The translations under genes and the position numbers were made by a program. From Mycolicibacterium sp. BiH015 (lineage in GTDB: Bacteria > Actinomycetota > Actinomycetes > Mycobacteriales > Mycobacteriaceae): 64,000 nt of DNA. The notes beneath the pieces were generated by a model. It did not search any database, was not told the DNA's origin, and worked only from the letters and a program-made list of their open reading frames with translations. Shown here in pieces: positions 1-7,516 of this stretch. Where the stretch lies: NCBI RefSeq assembly GCF_027706845.1, contig NZ_JAQGCZ010000001.1:1-64000 (forward strand). Direction: 5' to 3'. Positions within the stretch are counted from its first letter, which is position 1; every line of letters begins with the position of its first letter.

Positions 1-159
1 CCGAGAATTCACCGCCGGTAGCTGACACCCCAGCGTTTCCAGCTCATCCAACGCCGCCACCAGATCAGAACGGGTCAACAGGTCGACCTCGCACGCCGCC
101 AACGCATCGAAGGCCGCACGCACCGCCGCCACCGCGGCCGCCACATCGCCTCTCGACAT
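1..159 (-). CDS. 13E12 repeat / DUF222 family protein, N-terminal part (runs off the window)
   Basis: The minus strand from ATG at 159 reads through 53 codons to the window edge. It begins MSRGDVAAAVAAVRAAFDA and continues with a Leu-Thr-Arg-Ser-Asp segment and an ELETLGCQLPAV segment. This is the typical N-terminus of the mycobacterial 13E12 family (DUF222, usually with a C-terminal HNH endonuclease domain), which occurs in many copies per genome. The rest of the protein lies outside, so the HNH domain cannot be confirmed. An in-frame upstream ATG at 174 is possible but falls inside a LexA-type palindrome, so 159 is preferred. The biological role of this family is not established; several M. 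tuberculosis members are known to be SOS-induced. Confidence 0.75.
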   Translation of the reverse strand, partial: MSRGDVAAAVAAVRAAFDALAACEVDLLTRSDLVAALDELETLGCQLPAVNSR

Positions 160-162
160 ACT

Positions 163-178
163 TCGAACATACATTCGA
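163..178 (-). promoter_or_regulatory. LexA (SOS) box in front of the 13E12 gene
   Basis: On the minus strand the sequence is TCGAATGTATGTTCGA, which differs from the mycobacterial SOS consensus TCGAAC(N4)GTTCGA at one position. It ends 4 bases upstream of the proposed start at 159, where LexA would block initiation. Confidence 0.7.
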
Positions 179-260
179 CCACCGACAAATTCCGCCCGCC
201 CGCACCGCCCGGTTGCGATCCCGCGCGAACTATGGCTGCCGGTCTCTCACAGAGCACCGA

Positions 261-2525
261 CTACTCCCACCGAACCTCGTCCGGCGTCTTGTCATCGCGC
301 AGTCCACGCCAACTGGGCTGCCGCAACCGGTTGTCCGACGTGCGTTCGCTGTAGCGCACCTCCCCCACCAACTCGGGACGCACGAATGTCACGCCTTTGG
401 CGTCGGGGCCCGTAAGCCTTGCGGCGAAGGGTGATTCGTTGGTCTCCAACGGGGCCAGCACCTTCTTCAGGGCTGCCAGCTGCTTCTCGGTGAAGCCGGT
501 TCCCACGCGGCCGACGAACTGCAGGCCGTCCTCACCGGGGATTCCGAGCATCAGCGCACCGATACCGCTCGTGCGTCCGCCTTCACCCTGGCGCCAGCCG
601 CCGATCACCACCTCCTGGGTATTCCAGATCTTGTCCTTGATCCACGACGACGACCGGCGGCCCGGCTGGTAGGTGGAGTCCCGCTTCTTCGCGATCACGC
701 CCTCCCAGCCGCGGGATCTCGCGTACTCCAGTGCCTCCGGGCCGTCACCGTCGAGGGGATCCGGCACGATCAGCCCGCCACCGTCGGCCAAGGCCTGCAG
801 TATCTTTCGGCGGTCGCGGTACTTCGCCTTCATCAGCGGTCGACCGTCGAGGAACAGGATGTCGAACGCCCAGAATTCCAATCGTGTTGAGCGGGCGCGG
901 TTCTGCATTTCGCTGAAGCTGGGCACACCTGATTCGTCCAGGGCGACGGCCTCGCCGTCGAGAATGACGTGATGGTCCGCGAGGTCGGCGGCGAGGGCTT
1001 TCAGCTGCGGGTATTCGCCCGTGACGTCCCGTCCGCGCCGCGAGCGCAGCGTCAGCTTGCCGTGGTCGGCCTCCACCAACAGTCGGTAACCGTCCCATTT
1101 GCCCTCGAATGCCCACTGCGCCTTGGTCAATCGCTCAACCGAGCCTTCGGTCGTCAGCATCGGCGACAGGTCCCCTACCGAGAGCTTGGGCTGATCCTTC
1201 ATCCTGTGCGCGAGCCAGTTCTTCCCGTCGGTCTGGATCAGCGCGTAGCGGCCCTCGATCTTCTTGCCGTGCAGCGTGACGATCACCTCCCCGCCCTTGG
1301 CAGGACCGTCCGGGGAGTTGTCGTTGAACTTCTCGGTCTCGTACGTGCCGGTGTCCCAGACGTAGACCTTGCCGCCCCCGTACTCACCCTTTGGGATTTC
1401 GCCCGCGAAGTCGAGGTAGTCCATCGGGTGGTCTTCGGTGTGCACGGCAAGGTGATTCACCGACGGGGTGTCGGGCAGGTTCTTCGGTACCGCCCAGCTG
1501 ACGAGCACCCCGTCCCGTTCGAGCCTGAAGTCGTAGTGCAGCCGGCGAGCGTGGTGTTCCTGGATGACGAACTTGTCGTTGCTGCCGGTTTCCGGCGGCT
1601 CGGCGGGCACGGGCTCGGGCGTCTTCGTGCGGTCGCGCATGCTGCGATACCGCGTCAGCTTGTCGGTGGCGGGCAGCGGCTCGTCGAGCCCGGCCAGCAG
1701 ATCGCCGTCACTGTCCAGGCGCTCGAGAACCTCGTCGAAAGTCAAGTGCCGCAGCGTCGGATCCTCGATCTCGTCCCATGTCCGCGGCGCGGCAACGGTC
1801 GGATGTTCACGTCCGCGAAGCGAGTACGGCGCGATGGTGGTCTTGTTGCCGTTGTTCTGGCTCCAGTCCAGGAACACTTTGCCGTCACGCAGACTCTTCG
1901 TCATCGTCGCGGTGACGCGTTTGGGCATGGACTGCTCGAGCTGTTGGGCCACCCGCTTGGCCAGAACGGACGCACCTCGGGAGCTGATCGGTTCCTCCAG
2001 CGGGACATAAAGGTGAAGCCCCTTGCTGCCGCTGGTCAGCGGAAACGTCGTCAGCCCGATGTCGGTGATCAGATCACGGACCTCATGGGCGACTTCGCAG
2101 AGCTGACGGAAAGTCACCCCTTCGCCGGGATCGAGATCGAACACGATCCGCGTCGCGGGTCCCACCTGTTGGTCGACGAACCGCCACTGCGGCACATGGA
2201 CCTCGAGTGCCGCCTGCTGTGCGATCCACGCCAGCCCTTCGACCGTGTCGATGACGGGATAGGTGGTGGTGCCCGACTTGTGCGCGATGGTCCCGCGGTC
2301 GAGCCAGTCCGGCGCCGACGACGCCAGTTGCTTCTCGAAGAACGACGACTCCTCGACGCCGTTCGGCCACCGTTTGCGGGTGACCGCCCGGCCCGCGATG
2401 TGGGGCAGCATCGCTTCGGCGACGTTGACGTAGTAGTCGAAGACCTCCGCCTTGGTCGTTCCCGTCGCCGGATAGAGCACCTTGTCCGGGTTCGTCAGCC
2501 TCACCCGGTCATAACGGTCCACCAC
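261..2525 (-). CDS. ligD: Multifunctional NHEJ DNA ligase D (polymerase, 3'-phosphoesterase, ATP-dependent ligase)
   Basis: This 754-residue protein has the mycobacterial Pol-PE-Lig domain order and is close in length to M. tuberculosis LigD (about 759). Residues 1-290 are the primase-like polymerase, with the metal-binding D130-x-D132 (DLDPGEG) and a third acidic residue in FLDWSQN near 220. Residues 318-450 are the 3'-phosphoesterase (IQEHHARRLHYDF and HTEDHP). Residues 470-754 are the ligase, with the nucleotidyl lysine K476 in EGKWDGYR and the later EGVIAKKR and WIKDK motifs. It seals and processes double-strand breaks brought together by Ku. It starts at GTG 2525 and is divergent from the pfkB-ku operon with only 41 bases between them. 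Confidence 0.97.
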   Translation of the reverse strand: MVDRYDRVRLTNPDKVLYPATGTTKAEVFDYYVNVAEAMLPHIAGRAVTRKRWPNGVEESSFFEKQLASSAPDWLDRGTIAHKSGTTTYPVIDTVEGLAWIAQQAALEVHVPQWRFVDQQVGPATRIVFDLDPGEGVTFRQLCEVAHEVRDLITDIGLTTFPLTSGSKGLHLYVPLEEPISSRGASVLAKRVAQQLEQSMPKRVTATMTKSLRDGKVFLDWSQNNGNKTTIAPYSLRGREHPTVAAPRTWDEIEDPTLRHLTFDEVLERLDSDGDLLAGLDEPLPATDKLTRYRSMRDRTKTPEPVPAEPPETGSNDKFVIQEHHARRLHYDFRLERDGVLVSWAVPKNLPDTPSVNHLAVHTEDHPMDYLDFAGEIPKGEYGGGKVYVWDTGTYETEKFNDNSPDGPAKGGEVIVTLHGKKIEGRYALIQTDGKNWLAHRMKDQPKLSVGDLSPMLTTEGSVERLTKAQWAFEGKWDGYRLLVEADHGKLTLRSRRGRDVTGEYPQLKALAADLADHHVILDGEAVALDESGVPSFSEMQNRARSTRLEFWAFDILFLDGRPLMKAKYRDRRKILQALADGGGLIVPDPLDGDGPEALEYARSRGWEGVIAKKRDSTYQPGRRSSSWIKDKIWNTQEVVIGGWRQGEGGRTSGIGALMLGIPGEDGLQFVGRVGTGFTEKQLAALKKVLAPLETNESPFAARLTGPDAKGVTFVRPELVGEVRYSERTSDNRLRQPSWRGLRDDKTPDEVRWE

Positions 2526-2566
2526 TTCACCGTATTACCCAGAAATCGCCGGGTAGCGTCGAACCC

Positions 2567-3499
2567 GTGCGGGCATTGGTGATCGGGGAAGCGCTGATCG
2601 ACATCGTGGAGCGCGACGGGCACGTGCTGGGCGAGCATGTCGGCGGGAGCCCGCTCAATGTCGCGGTCGGATTGGCGCGGCTCGGTCGCAGCGTCGACTT
2701 CCTGACGCACATCGGCACAGACGACTACGGTCGGCGTATCGCCGAGTACGTCGAATCTGCAGGCGTACATCTAGTTTCGGGCAGTACGGACGCAGCCAAG
2801 ACCGCCACCGCGCACGCCCTGCTTGATGATTCAGGCTCTGCGACGTACTCCTTCGACATCGAGTGGGCGCTGTCAGGCACGCCCGAGGCAGCGCCCCCTT
2901 TGGTGGTGCACACCGGCTCTATCGCGGCGGTCCTCGAACCAGGCTGCCTGGCGGCCAAAGCACTGGTCGACACCTATCGGCTCTCGGCGACCTTCACATT
3001 CGACCCGAACATCCGCTCGGCGCTGCTCACCGACGCCGACGCGGCCCGGTCCCGCGTCGACCGGCTGCTCGAGCGGGCCGACGTCGTCAAGGCGAGCAGC
3101 GAGGACATGCACTGGATCGACCCCACGCGAACACCCGAACAGATCGCAAGGTCGTGGCTGTCGCTCGGACCGTCGATCGTCGTCGTGACGTTCGGCGGCG
3201 AGGGCGCGGTGGCCATGTGTGCCGCGGGGACCGTGCGGGTACCTGCGGGGAATGTCGACGTGGTGGACACCGTGGGCGCCGGAGACGCGTTCATGACGGG
3301 ACTGATCGACGCTCTGTGGTCGATGGACCTGCTGGGTGCCGACCGCCGGCGCCACCTCGCAGCGATCGGGACCGACGCGTTGACCGCCGCGGTTCGGGCC
3401 GCGACGCTGACCTCGGCGCTCACCGTGGCCAAAGCCGGGGCGGACCTGCCCGACCGCGCCAGCCTCGAAAGCGCCCCCGCATCGGACATACTGGGCTGA
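2567..3499 (+). CDS. PfkB-family sugar kinase (fructokinase-like)
   Basis: This 310-residue protein starts at GTG 2567 (MRALVIGEALIDIVERDG). It carries both PfkB signatures: GGSPLNVAVGLARLG near residues 27-41, and DTVGAGDAFMTGL near the C-terminus, where the Asp of GAGD is the catalytic base and the Gly-rich loop forms the anion hole. ATP-dependent phosphorylation of a sugar such as fructose is likely; the exact substrate cannot be read from sequence. Its stop overlaps the ku start by one base (TGATG), so the two are translationally coupled although no functional link between sugar kinase and end joining is known. Confidence 0.88.
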   Translation: MRALVIGEALIDIVERDGHVLGEHVGGSPLNVAVGLARLGRSVDFLTHIGTDDYGRRIAEYVESAGVHLVSGSTDAAKTATAHALLDDSGSATYSFDIEWALSGTPEAAPPLVVHTGSIAAVLEPGCLAAKALVDTYRLSATFTFDPNIRSALLTDADAARSRVDRLLERADVVKASSEDMHWIDPTRTPEQIARSWLSLGPSIVVVTFGGEGAVAMCAAGTVRVPAGNVDVVDTVGAGDAFMTGLIDALWSMDLLGADRRRHLAAIGTDALTAAVRAATLTSALTVAKAGADLPDRASLESAPASDILG

Positions 3500-4449
3500 T
3501 GCGGTCCATCTGGAAGGGTTCCATCGCCTTCGGGCTGGTCAATGTCCCGGTCAAGGTGTACAGCGCCACCGAGGACCACGACATCAAGTTCCACCAGGTG
3601 CACGAGAAGGACAACGGGCGCATCCGCTACAAGCGGGTGTGCGAGGTGTGCGGCGAGGTCGTCGAGTACCGCGACATCGCCAAGGCGTACGAGTCCGACG
3701 ACGGTCAGACCGTCATCATCACCGACGACGACATCTCCACGCTGCCGGAGGAGCGCAGTCGCGAGATCGAGGTGCTGGAATTCGTCCCGGCCAGTGATCT
3801 CGACCCGCTGATGTACGACCGCTCGTATTTCCTTGAGCCCGAGGGTAAGTCGTCGAAATCGTATGTGTTGCTCGCCAAGACGCTGATGGAGACCGACCGC
3901 GTCGCGATCGTGAATTTCGCGCTGCGCAACAAGACCCGGCTTGCGGCGCTGCGGGTCAAGGATTTCAGCAAGCGCGACGTCATGATGATCCACACGCTGC
4001 TGTGGCCCGACGAGATCCGTGACCCGGATTTTCCCGTGCTGGACAAGGAAGTCGAGGTCAAACCCGCTGAGCTGAAGATGGCCAGCCAGGTGGTCGACTC
4101 GATGACCGACGACTTCAATCCCGACCGCTACCACGACGATTACCAGGAGCAGCTGCACGAGCTGATCCAGGCGAAACTCGAAGGTGGCGAAGCGTTCACC
4201 ACCGAAGAGCAGCCGCAGGAACTCGACGAGACCGAAGATGTGTCGGACCTGCTGGCCAAGCTCGAAGCCAGCGTGAAGGCACGCAAGGAGCAGGGCCGGT
4301 CCTCGGCGAACAACTCCGACGACGACGAGCCCGCCAAAAAGGCCCCGGCGAAGAAGACCGCCGCCAGGAAGGCGCCCGCGAAGAAGACAGCAGCGAAGAA
4401 GGCTCCGGCCAAGAAGGCCGCGAAGAAAGCAGCAGCCAAAAAAGGCTGA
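3499..4449 (+). CDS. ku: Ku, bacterial NHEJ DNA-end-binding protein
   Basis: The ATG at 3499 overlaps the pfkB stop and opens a 316-residue protein. Residues 1-255 match the bacterial Ku core (MRSIWKGSIAFGLVNVPVKV, then the HQVHEKDNGRIRYKRVC segment). Ku forms a homodimeric ring on broken DNA ends and recruits LigD, encoded next door. From about residue 275 the protein becomes a Lys/Ala/Pro repeat tail (KKAPAKKTAA-type units, at least four). M. smegmatis Ku has such a low-complexity basic tail and M. tuberculosis Ku lacks it, so this fits an environmental species. The tail is expected to add sequence-independent DNA binding. Confidence 0.97.
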   Translation: MRSIWKGSIAFGLVNVPVKVYSATEDHDIKFHQVHEKDNGRIRYKRVCEVCGEVVEYRDIAKAYESDDGQTVIITDDDISTLPEERSREIEVLEFVPASDLDPLMYDRSYFLEPEGKSSKSYVLLAKTLMETDRVAIVNFALRNKTRLAALRVKDFSKRDVMMIHTLLWPDEIRDPDFPVLDKEVEVKPAELKMASQVVDSMTDDFNPDRYHDDYQEQLHELIQAKLEGGEAFTTEEQPQELDETEDVSDLLAKLEASVKARKEQGRSSANNSDDDEPAKKAPAKKTAARKAPAKKTAAKKAPAKKAAKKAAAKKG

Positions 4450-4454
4450 CCTCG

Positions 4455-4510
4455 CGAATGCACCCTTTGTGACGAGATTTGGCTCAGATCCGTCAACAAC
4501 CGTGCATTCG
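4455..4510 (+). terminator. Long imperfect hairpin after ku
   Basis: The arms are 4455-4474 and 4491-4510 with a 16-base loop; 16 of 20 positions pair, including an uninterrupted 9-bp outer stem (CGAATGCAC / GTGCATTCG). It begins 5 bases after the ku stop and has no T-run, as is usual for mycobacterial intrinsic terminators. A regulatory role for the next gene is an alternative. Confidence 0.5.
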
Positions 4511-4622
4511 TGTCGCACGTCGCACCCCGCGCACCTCGAAAAGTAGAACGTGTTCCAGAAATTGGCCCCACGCTTCGGCTCTCCTTGCTAGCGTTTCCCG
4601 CGTCGACGAATGGAGGGCGCGC

Positions 4623-5414
4623 GTGATTCTGGACCGGTTCCGGCTCGACGATCAGGTGGCAGTGGTGACCGGGGCCGGGCGCGGACTCGGCGCCGCAATG
4701 GCTCTCGCCTTTGCCGAAGCAGGCGCTGACGTGCTGATCGCTGCGCGCACGCAGTCACAGCTCGAGGAGGTCGCCGAGCAGATCGACACCACTGGGCGCC
4801 GAGCCCACATCGTCGTCGCCGACCTTGCGCGAGCCGAGGACACCGCGGGCCTCGCCGCCCAGGCGATGGAGGCGTTCGGCAGACTAGACATCGTCGTCAA
4901 CAATGTCGGCGGAACGATGCCGAACGCGCTTCTGAACACCAGCGCCAAGGACATGCGTGACGCGTTCGCCTTCAACGTCGCGACCGCGCACGCGCTCACG
5001 GTCGCCGCCGTGCCGCTGATGCTGGAAGGGTCGGGCGGCGGCAGCATCATCAACATCACGTCGACCATGGCACGCCTCGCCGGCCGCGGATTTGCCGCTT
5101 ACGGCACCGCGAAAGCCGCGCTGGCGCACTACACCCGTCTGTCGGCACTCGACCTGGCGCCTCGCATCCGGGTCAACGCGATCGCGCCGGGTTCGATCCT
5201 GACCTCGGCACTGGAGATCGTCGCCAGCAACGACGATCTGCGCGATCCGATGGAGAAGGCGACGCCGATGAAGCGCCTCGGCGACCCGCTCGACATCGCG
5301 GCTGCCGCGGTCTATCTCGCCTCCCCCGCGGGCGCCTACCTCACAGGCAAGACGCTCGAAGTCGACGGCGGCCTCACCTTCCCGAACCTCGATCTCCCGA
5401 TTCCCGACCTGTAA
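4623..5414 (+). CDS. Short-chain dehydrogenase/reductase (SDR)
   Basis: This classical SDR of 263 residues starts at GTG 4623, with a purine-rich ribosome site (GGAGGG) 5 bases upstream. The NAD(P)-binding TGAGRGLG motif is near residue 16, NNVGG is near 92, and the catalytic Tyr-x3-Lys lies in AYGTAKAAL. The C-terminus ends in LPIPDL. The next gene, 11 bases downstream, is a DapB-like oxidoreductase. The SDR at 56014-56802 has the same kind of C-terminus (LPIPDY) and also neighbours a DapB-like gene, so this is a duplicated gene pairing. The substrate is unknown; oxidation or reduction of a hydroxyl/keto lipid or alicyclic compound is most likely. Confidence 0.88.
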   Translation: MILDRFRLDDQVAVVTGAGRGLGAAMALAFAEAGADVLIAARTQSQLEEVAEQIDTTGRRAHIVVADLARAEDTAGLAAQAMEAFGRLDIVVNNVGGTMPNALLNTSAKDMRDAFAFNVATAHALTVAAVPLMLEGSGGGSIINITSTMARLAGRGFAAYGTAKAALAHYTRLSALDLAPRIRVNAIAPGSILTSALEIVASNDDLRDPMEKATPMKRLGDPLDIAAAAVYLASPAGAYLTGKTLEVDGGLTFPNLDLPIPDL

Positions 5415-5425
5415 AGGATGTCGAC

Positions 5426-6514
5426 ATGGCCAACTCCTCCGCAATCAAAGTCGCTGCGATCGGCACGGGGAACGTCGGCAAGCATGCGCTCACCCAGCTG
5501 ATCACCGACCCCCGGTTCGAGCTCACCGCGGTATGGGTTTCCTCAGAATCCAAAGCCGGTAGGGACGCGGGAGAGCTTGCGGGACTTCAGGATTCGACCG
5601 GCATCCTCGCGACGACCGACCTGGACGCAGTGCTGGCCACCCGGCCCGCGTGTGTGGTCTACACCGCGCTGGCCGACAATCGCCTGCCCGATGCCCTGGA
5701 GGACTACCGGCGCATCCTGGAGGCGGGCGTCAATGTCGTCGGCAGCAGCGCGGTGTTCCTGCAGCACCCCTGGCAGGTGCTTCCCGCAGAACTCGTGACC
5801 CCCATCGAGGACGCCGCGAAAGCCGGTAACGCCACCATCTTTGTCAATGGCATCGATCCCGGGTTCGCGAACGACCTGTTACCGATGGCACTGGCGGGCA
5901 CCTGCCAGAACATCCAGCAGATCCGCTGCATGGAGATCATCAACTACGACACCTACGACAGCGCGGCGGTCATGTTCGACGTCATGGGCTTCGGCGGCTC
6001 GCTGGACGAGACGCCCATGCTGCTGCAGCCCGGTGTGCTGAGTCTGGCGTGGGGTTCGGTGGTACGTCAACTCGCCGCCGGGCTCGGCATCGAGCTTGAC
6101 GAAGTCACCGAGACCCACAAGCGGGTACCGGCGCCGGAAGACTTCGACATCGCGGCAGGCCCGATCGCCAAAGGCACCACGGCGGCGATCCGCTTCGAGG
6201 TCCGCGGAATGAAAGACGGTGAGATCGCGGTAGTCCTCGAACACGTCACGCGGCTGCGTGACGACCTCTGCCCCGACTGGCCGCAGCCCGCCCAACACGG
6301 CGGCTCGTACCGGATCGAGATCACCGGCGAACCGTCCTACACCCTCGACCTCTGCCTCAGTAGCCCCAACGGCGATCACAACCACGCGGGTCTGGTGGCC
6401 ACGGCCGCTCGCGTGGTAAACGCGATCCCGGCCGTAATCGATGCTGCGCCAGGAATTGTGACCGCGCGTGAGCTGCCCCTCATCACCGGCGAAGGCTTGT
6501 ACGCTGCGAGCTGA
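5426..6514 (+). CDS. DapB-like NAD(P)-dependent oxidoreductase (amine dehydrogenase family)
   Basis: This 362-residue protein has an N-terminal Rossmann domain (IKVAAIGTGNVGKHAL) of the dihydrodipicolinate reductase type. The C-terminal domain is of the 2,4-diaminopentanoate dehydrogenase type common in mycobacteria (VNGIDPGFANDLLP, then an MGFGG segment). It is not DapB itself: it is about 100 residues longer, and it is one of three paralogues in this window (others at 54921-55994 and 63392-64000). The family sits in catabolic clusters; its reaction is not established and is presumed to be NAD(P)-dependent reduction or oxidation of a carbonyl or amine. It probably forms an operon with the upstream SDR. 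Its 3' end has been duplicated (see 6801-6899). Confidence 0.82.
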   Translation: MANSSAIKVAAIGTGNVGKHALTQLITDPRFELTAVWVSSESKAGRDAGELAGLQDSTGILATTDLDAVLATRPACVVYTALADNRLPDALEDYRRILEAGVNVVGSSAVFLQHPWQVLPAELVTPIEDAAKAGNATIFVNGIDPGFANDLLPMALAGTCQNIQQIRCMEIINYDTYDSAAVMFDVMGFGGSLDETPMLLQPGVLSLAWGSVVRQLAAGLGIELDEVTETHKRVPAPEDFDIAAGPIAKGTTAAIRFEVRGMKDGEIAVVLEHVTRLRDDLCPDWPQPAQHGGSYRIEITGEPSYTLDLCLSSPNGDHNHAGLVATAARVVNAIPAVIDAAPGIVTARELPLITGEGLYAAS

Positions 6515-6535
6515 CTCCGCGTGGAAGGTCCTCCC

Positions 6536-6781
6536 ATGAAAGCTCGCTTCGCCGCACTTCTCGCAGTGGGCGCCGCCTCCGCGGCGATCGCCGCCGCCCC
6601 GGCCGCGATCGCCCAGCCGAACTGCAGCACAACGGCGCAGGGCGGTGGTCCCGGCGGCGGCTCCACCAAGGTGTGCGAGACACCCGGCGACGCCGAAATC
6701 AGCACCATCCCGCCAGAGAACGCGACCTACTACTGGGGCGGGATCCTGCCGTTCGAGAACTACGGCCCCGTCCACTTCTGA
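6536..6781 (+). CDS. Small secreted two-cysteine protein, copy 1
   Basis: This 81-residue precursor has a clear signal peptide (MKAR, an Ala-rich hydrophobic run, cleavage after AIAQ or nearby). The mature part of about 55 residues contains NCSTT and VCETPGDAEIS, giving one Cys pair likely to form a disulfide, and ends in an aromatic FENYGPVHF tail. GGAAGG lies 7 bases before ATG 6536. It is the first of three tandem paralogues (next at 6922 and 7184). I do not recognise a function; it resembles the many small secreted proteins unique to mycobacteria. Confidence 0.8.
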   Translation: MKARFAALLAVGAASAAIAAAPAAIAQPNCSTTAQGGGPGGGSTKVCETPGDAEISTIPPENATYYWGGILPFENYGPVHF

Positions 6782-6800
6782 ACCGTTCCCGGCTCCGAAT

Positions 6801-6899
6801 CGTGTTGTAGATCGGTGCGGAATCGACTCCGTTCCCGGATCGGTGACAGCCAAAGAGTTACCTCCCGAAACTGGCAAAGGTCTGTACGCTAAGCGATGA
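6801..6899 (+). pseudogene. Relic of the 3' end of the DapB-like gene
   Basis: Between secreted copies 1 and 2 an open frame of 32 codons (6801-6899, with stop) reads RVVDRCGIDSVPGSVTAKEL and then PPETGKGLYAKR. It matches the C-terminus of the DapB-like protein ending at 6514 (RVV...PGIVTARELPLITGEG, then LYAAS): in the last 21 residues 14 are identical and the stop falls at the same place. The bases between the stop and the next secreted gene also align. This is a footprint of a tandem duplication that copied the end of the oxidoreductase gene together with the secreted-protein gene. Confidence 0.8.
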
Positions 6900-6921
6900 C
6901 ACTCGCTGGAAGGATCCTGAA

Positions 6922-7170
6922 ATGAAGGCTCGACTGAGCGCTTTCGCTGCCCTCCTCTGCGCAGGCGGTGCAGCCGTGGCGATCGCCGCCGCCCCCGCCG
7001 CGCTTGCACAGCCGAACTGCTCCACGACTTCACGCGGTGCCGGCGGGGCCACCGAGGTGTGCCAGTCACCCGGCAACGCCCAGATCAGCTCGTCCCCCGG
7101 GGTATACGCGCAGCCGTGGTACGGCGGCGGCTTCTTCCCGTGGGAAGGCTACGGTCCCTACATTTTCTGA
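6922..7170 (+). CDS. Small secreted two-cysteine protein, copy 2
   Basis: This 82-residue precursor is clearly paralogous to the gene at 6536: same MKAR start, Ala-rich signal peptide, AQPNCSTTS at the mature N-terminus, a second Cys in EVCQSPGNAQIS, and an aromatic Gly/Tyr/Trp tail ending GYGPYIF. A ribosome site (GGAAGGA) precedes ATG 6922. It lies directly after the DapB-like relic, so it probably arose by tandem duplication of the 6430-6781 segment. No function is recognised. Confidence 0.82.
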   Translation: MKARLSAFAALLCAGGAAVAIAAAPAALAQPNCSTTSRGAGGATEVCQSPGNAQISSSPGVYAQPWYGGGFFPWEGYGPYIF

Positions 7171-7183
7171 GGGGACCTCGACC

Positions 7184-7423
7184 ATGAACACCGCCTACGG
7201 GCGCACCGGGTGGCTGCTCGCGGGTCTCGCCTTCCTCGCCCTGTTCGCGGCGCCCAGCGCGGCTGCAGCACCCGAGTGCACCGAAGTCGGCCAGACGGTG
7301 ACGTTCTGTGAGACCAACGGCAGCACACAGTTGACCACGACGCCGCCGCCGTGGAACTACGGCGGCTGGCAGGGCATCGGTTATTGGCCGCTGGTCGGCG
7401 GCTACGGTCTCGGCCCCTGGTGA
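7184..7423 (+). CDS. Small secreted two-cysteine protein, copy 3 (diverged)
   Basis: This 79-residue precursor has a signal peptide (GWLLAGLAFLALFAAPSAAA) and a mature part with PECTEVGQ and TFCETNGSTQLTTTPP. The spacing of the two Cys, the CET/S-x-x-x-Q-x-T/S core and the aromatic Gly-rich tail (GGYGLGPW) match copies 1 and 2, but the signal peptide is different. It starts 13 bases after copy 2 with GAGGGGA as ribosome site. The three genes probably form a unit. Function unknown; binding at the cell envelope is a guess only. Confidence 0.78.
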   Translation: MNTAYGRTGWLLAGLAFLALFAAPSAAAAPECTEVGQTVTFCETNGSTQLTTTPPPWNYGGWQGIGYWPLVGGYGLGPW

Positions 7424-7479
7424 GGGCGAAGCAAAACCGACCCCAGACGCTACACATCGGAAGGTTTCGGCTACCCTAA

Positions 7480-7509
7480 CTTTTCTATTCGTCATACCGG
7501 ATAGAAAAG
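7480..7509 (+). promoter_or_regulatory. Inverted-repeat operator candidate in front of mntH
   Basis: CTTTTCTATTCG and CGGATAGAAAAG (7480-7491 and 7498-7509) form a 12-6-12 dyad with one mismatch, 8 bases before the mntH start. Just upstream, 7461-7479 (AAGGTTTCGGCTACCCTAA) resembles an IdeR box in its right half (13 of 19 positions). A metal-responsive repressor of the DtxR/MntR/IdeR type is the obvious candidate, not proven. Confidence 0.45.
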
Positions 7510-7516
7510 GGGTGTC

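Noticed and set aside
969..2582. A 537-codon open frame on the plus strand opposite ligD
   Set aside because: It is antisense to a well-supported gene, has Arg/Val/Gly-rich composition typical of GC-rich antisense frames, and matches no family.
4320..4446. The Lys/Ala repeat at the end of ku as a DNA repeat element
   Set aside because: The repeat is in frame and codes for the basic Ku tail known from M. smegmatis, so it is part of the protein.
2974..4518. A 514-codon minus-strand frame opposite pfkB and ku
   Set aside because: It mirrors the codon structure of the real genes; the Leu/Gly-rich C-terminal part is the antisense of the Ku Lys/Ala tail.
7461..7479. A true IdeR box upstream of mntH
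   Set aside because: Only the right half fits well (13 of 19 positions overall), so it is noted as a partial resemblance only.
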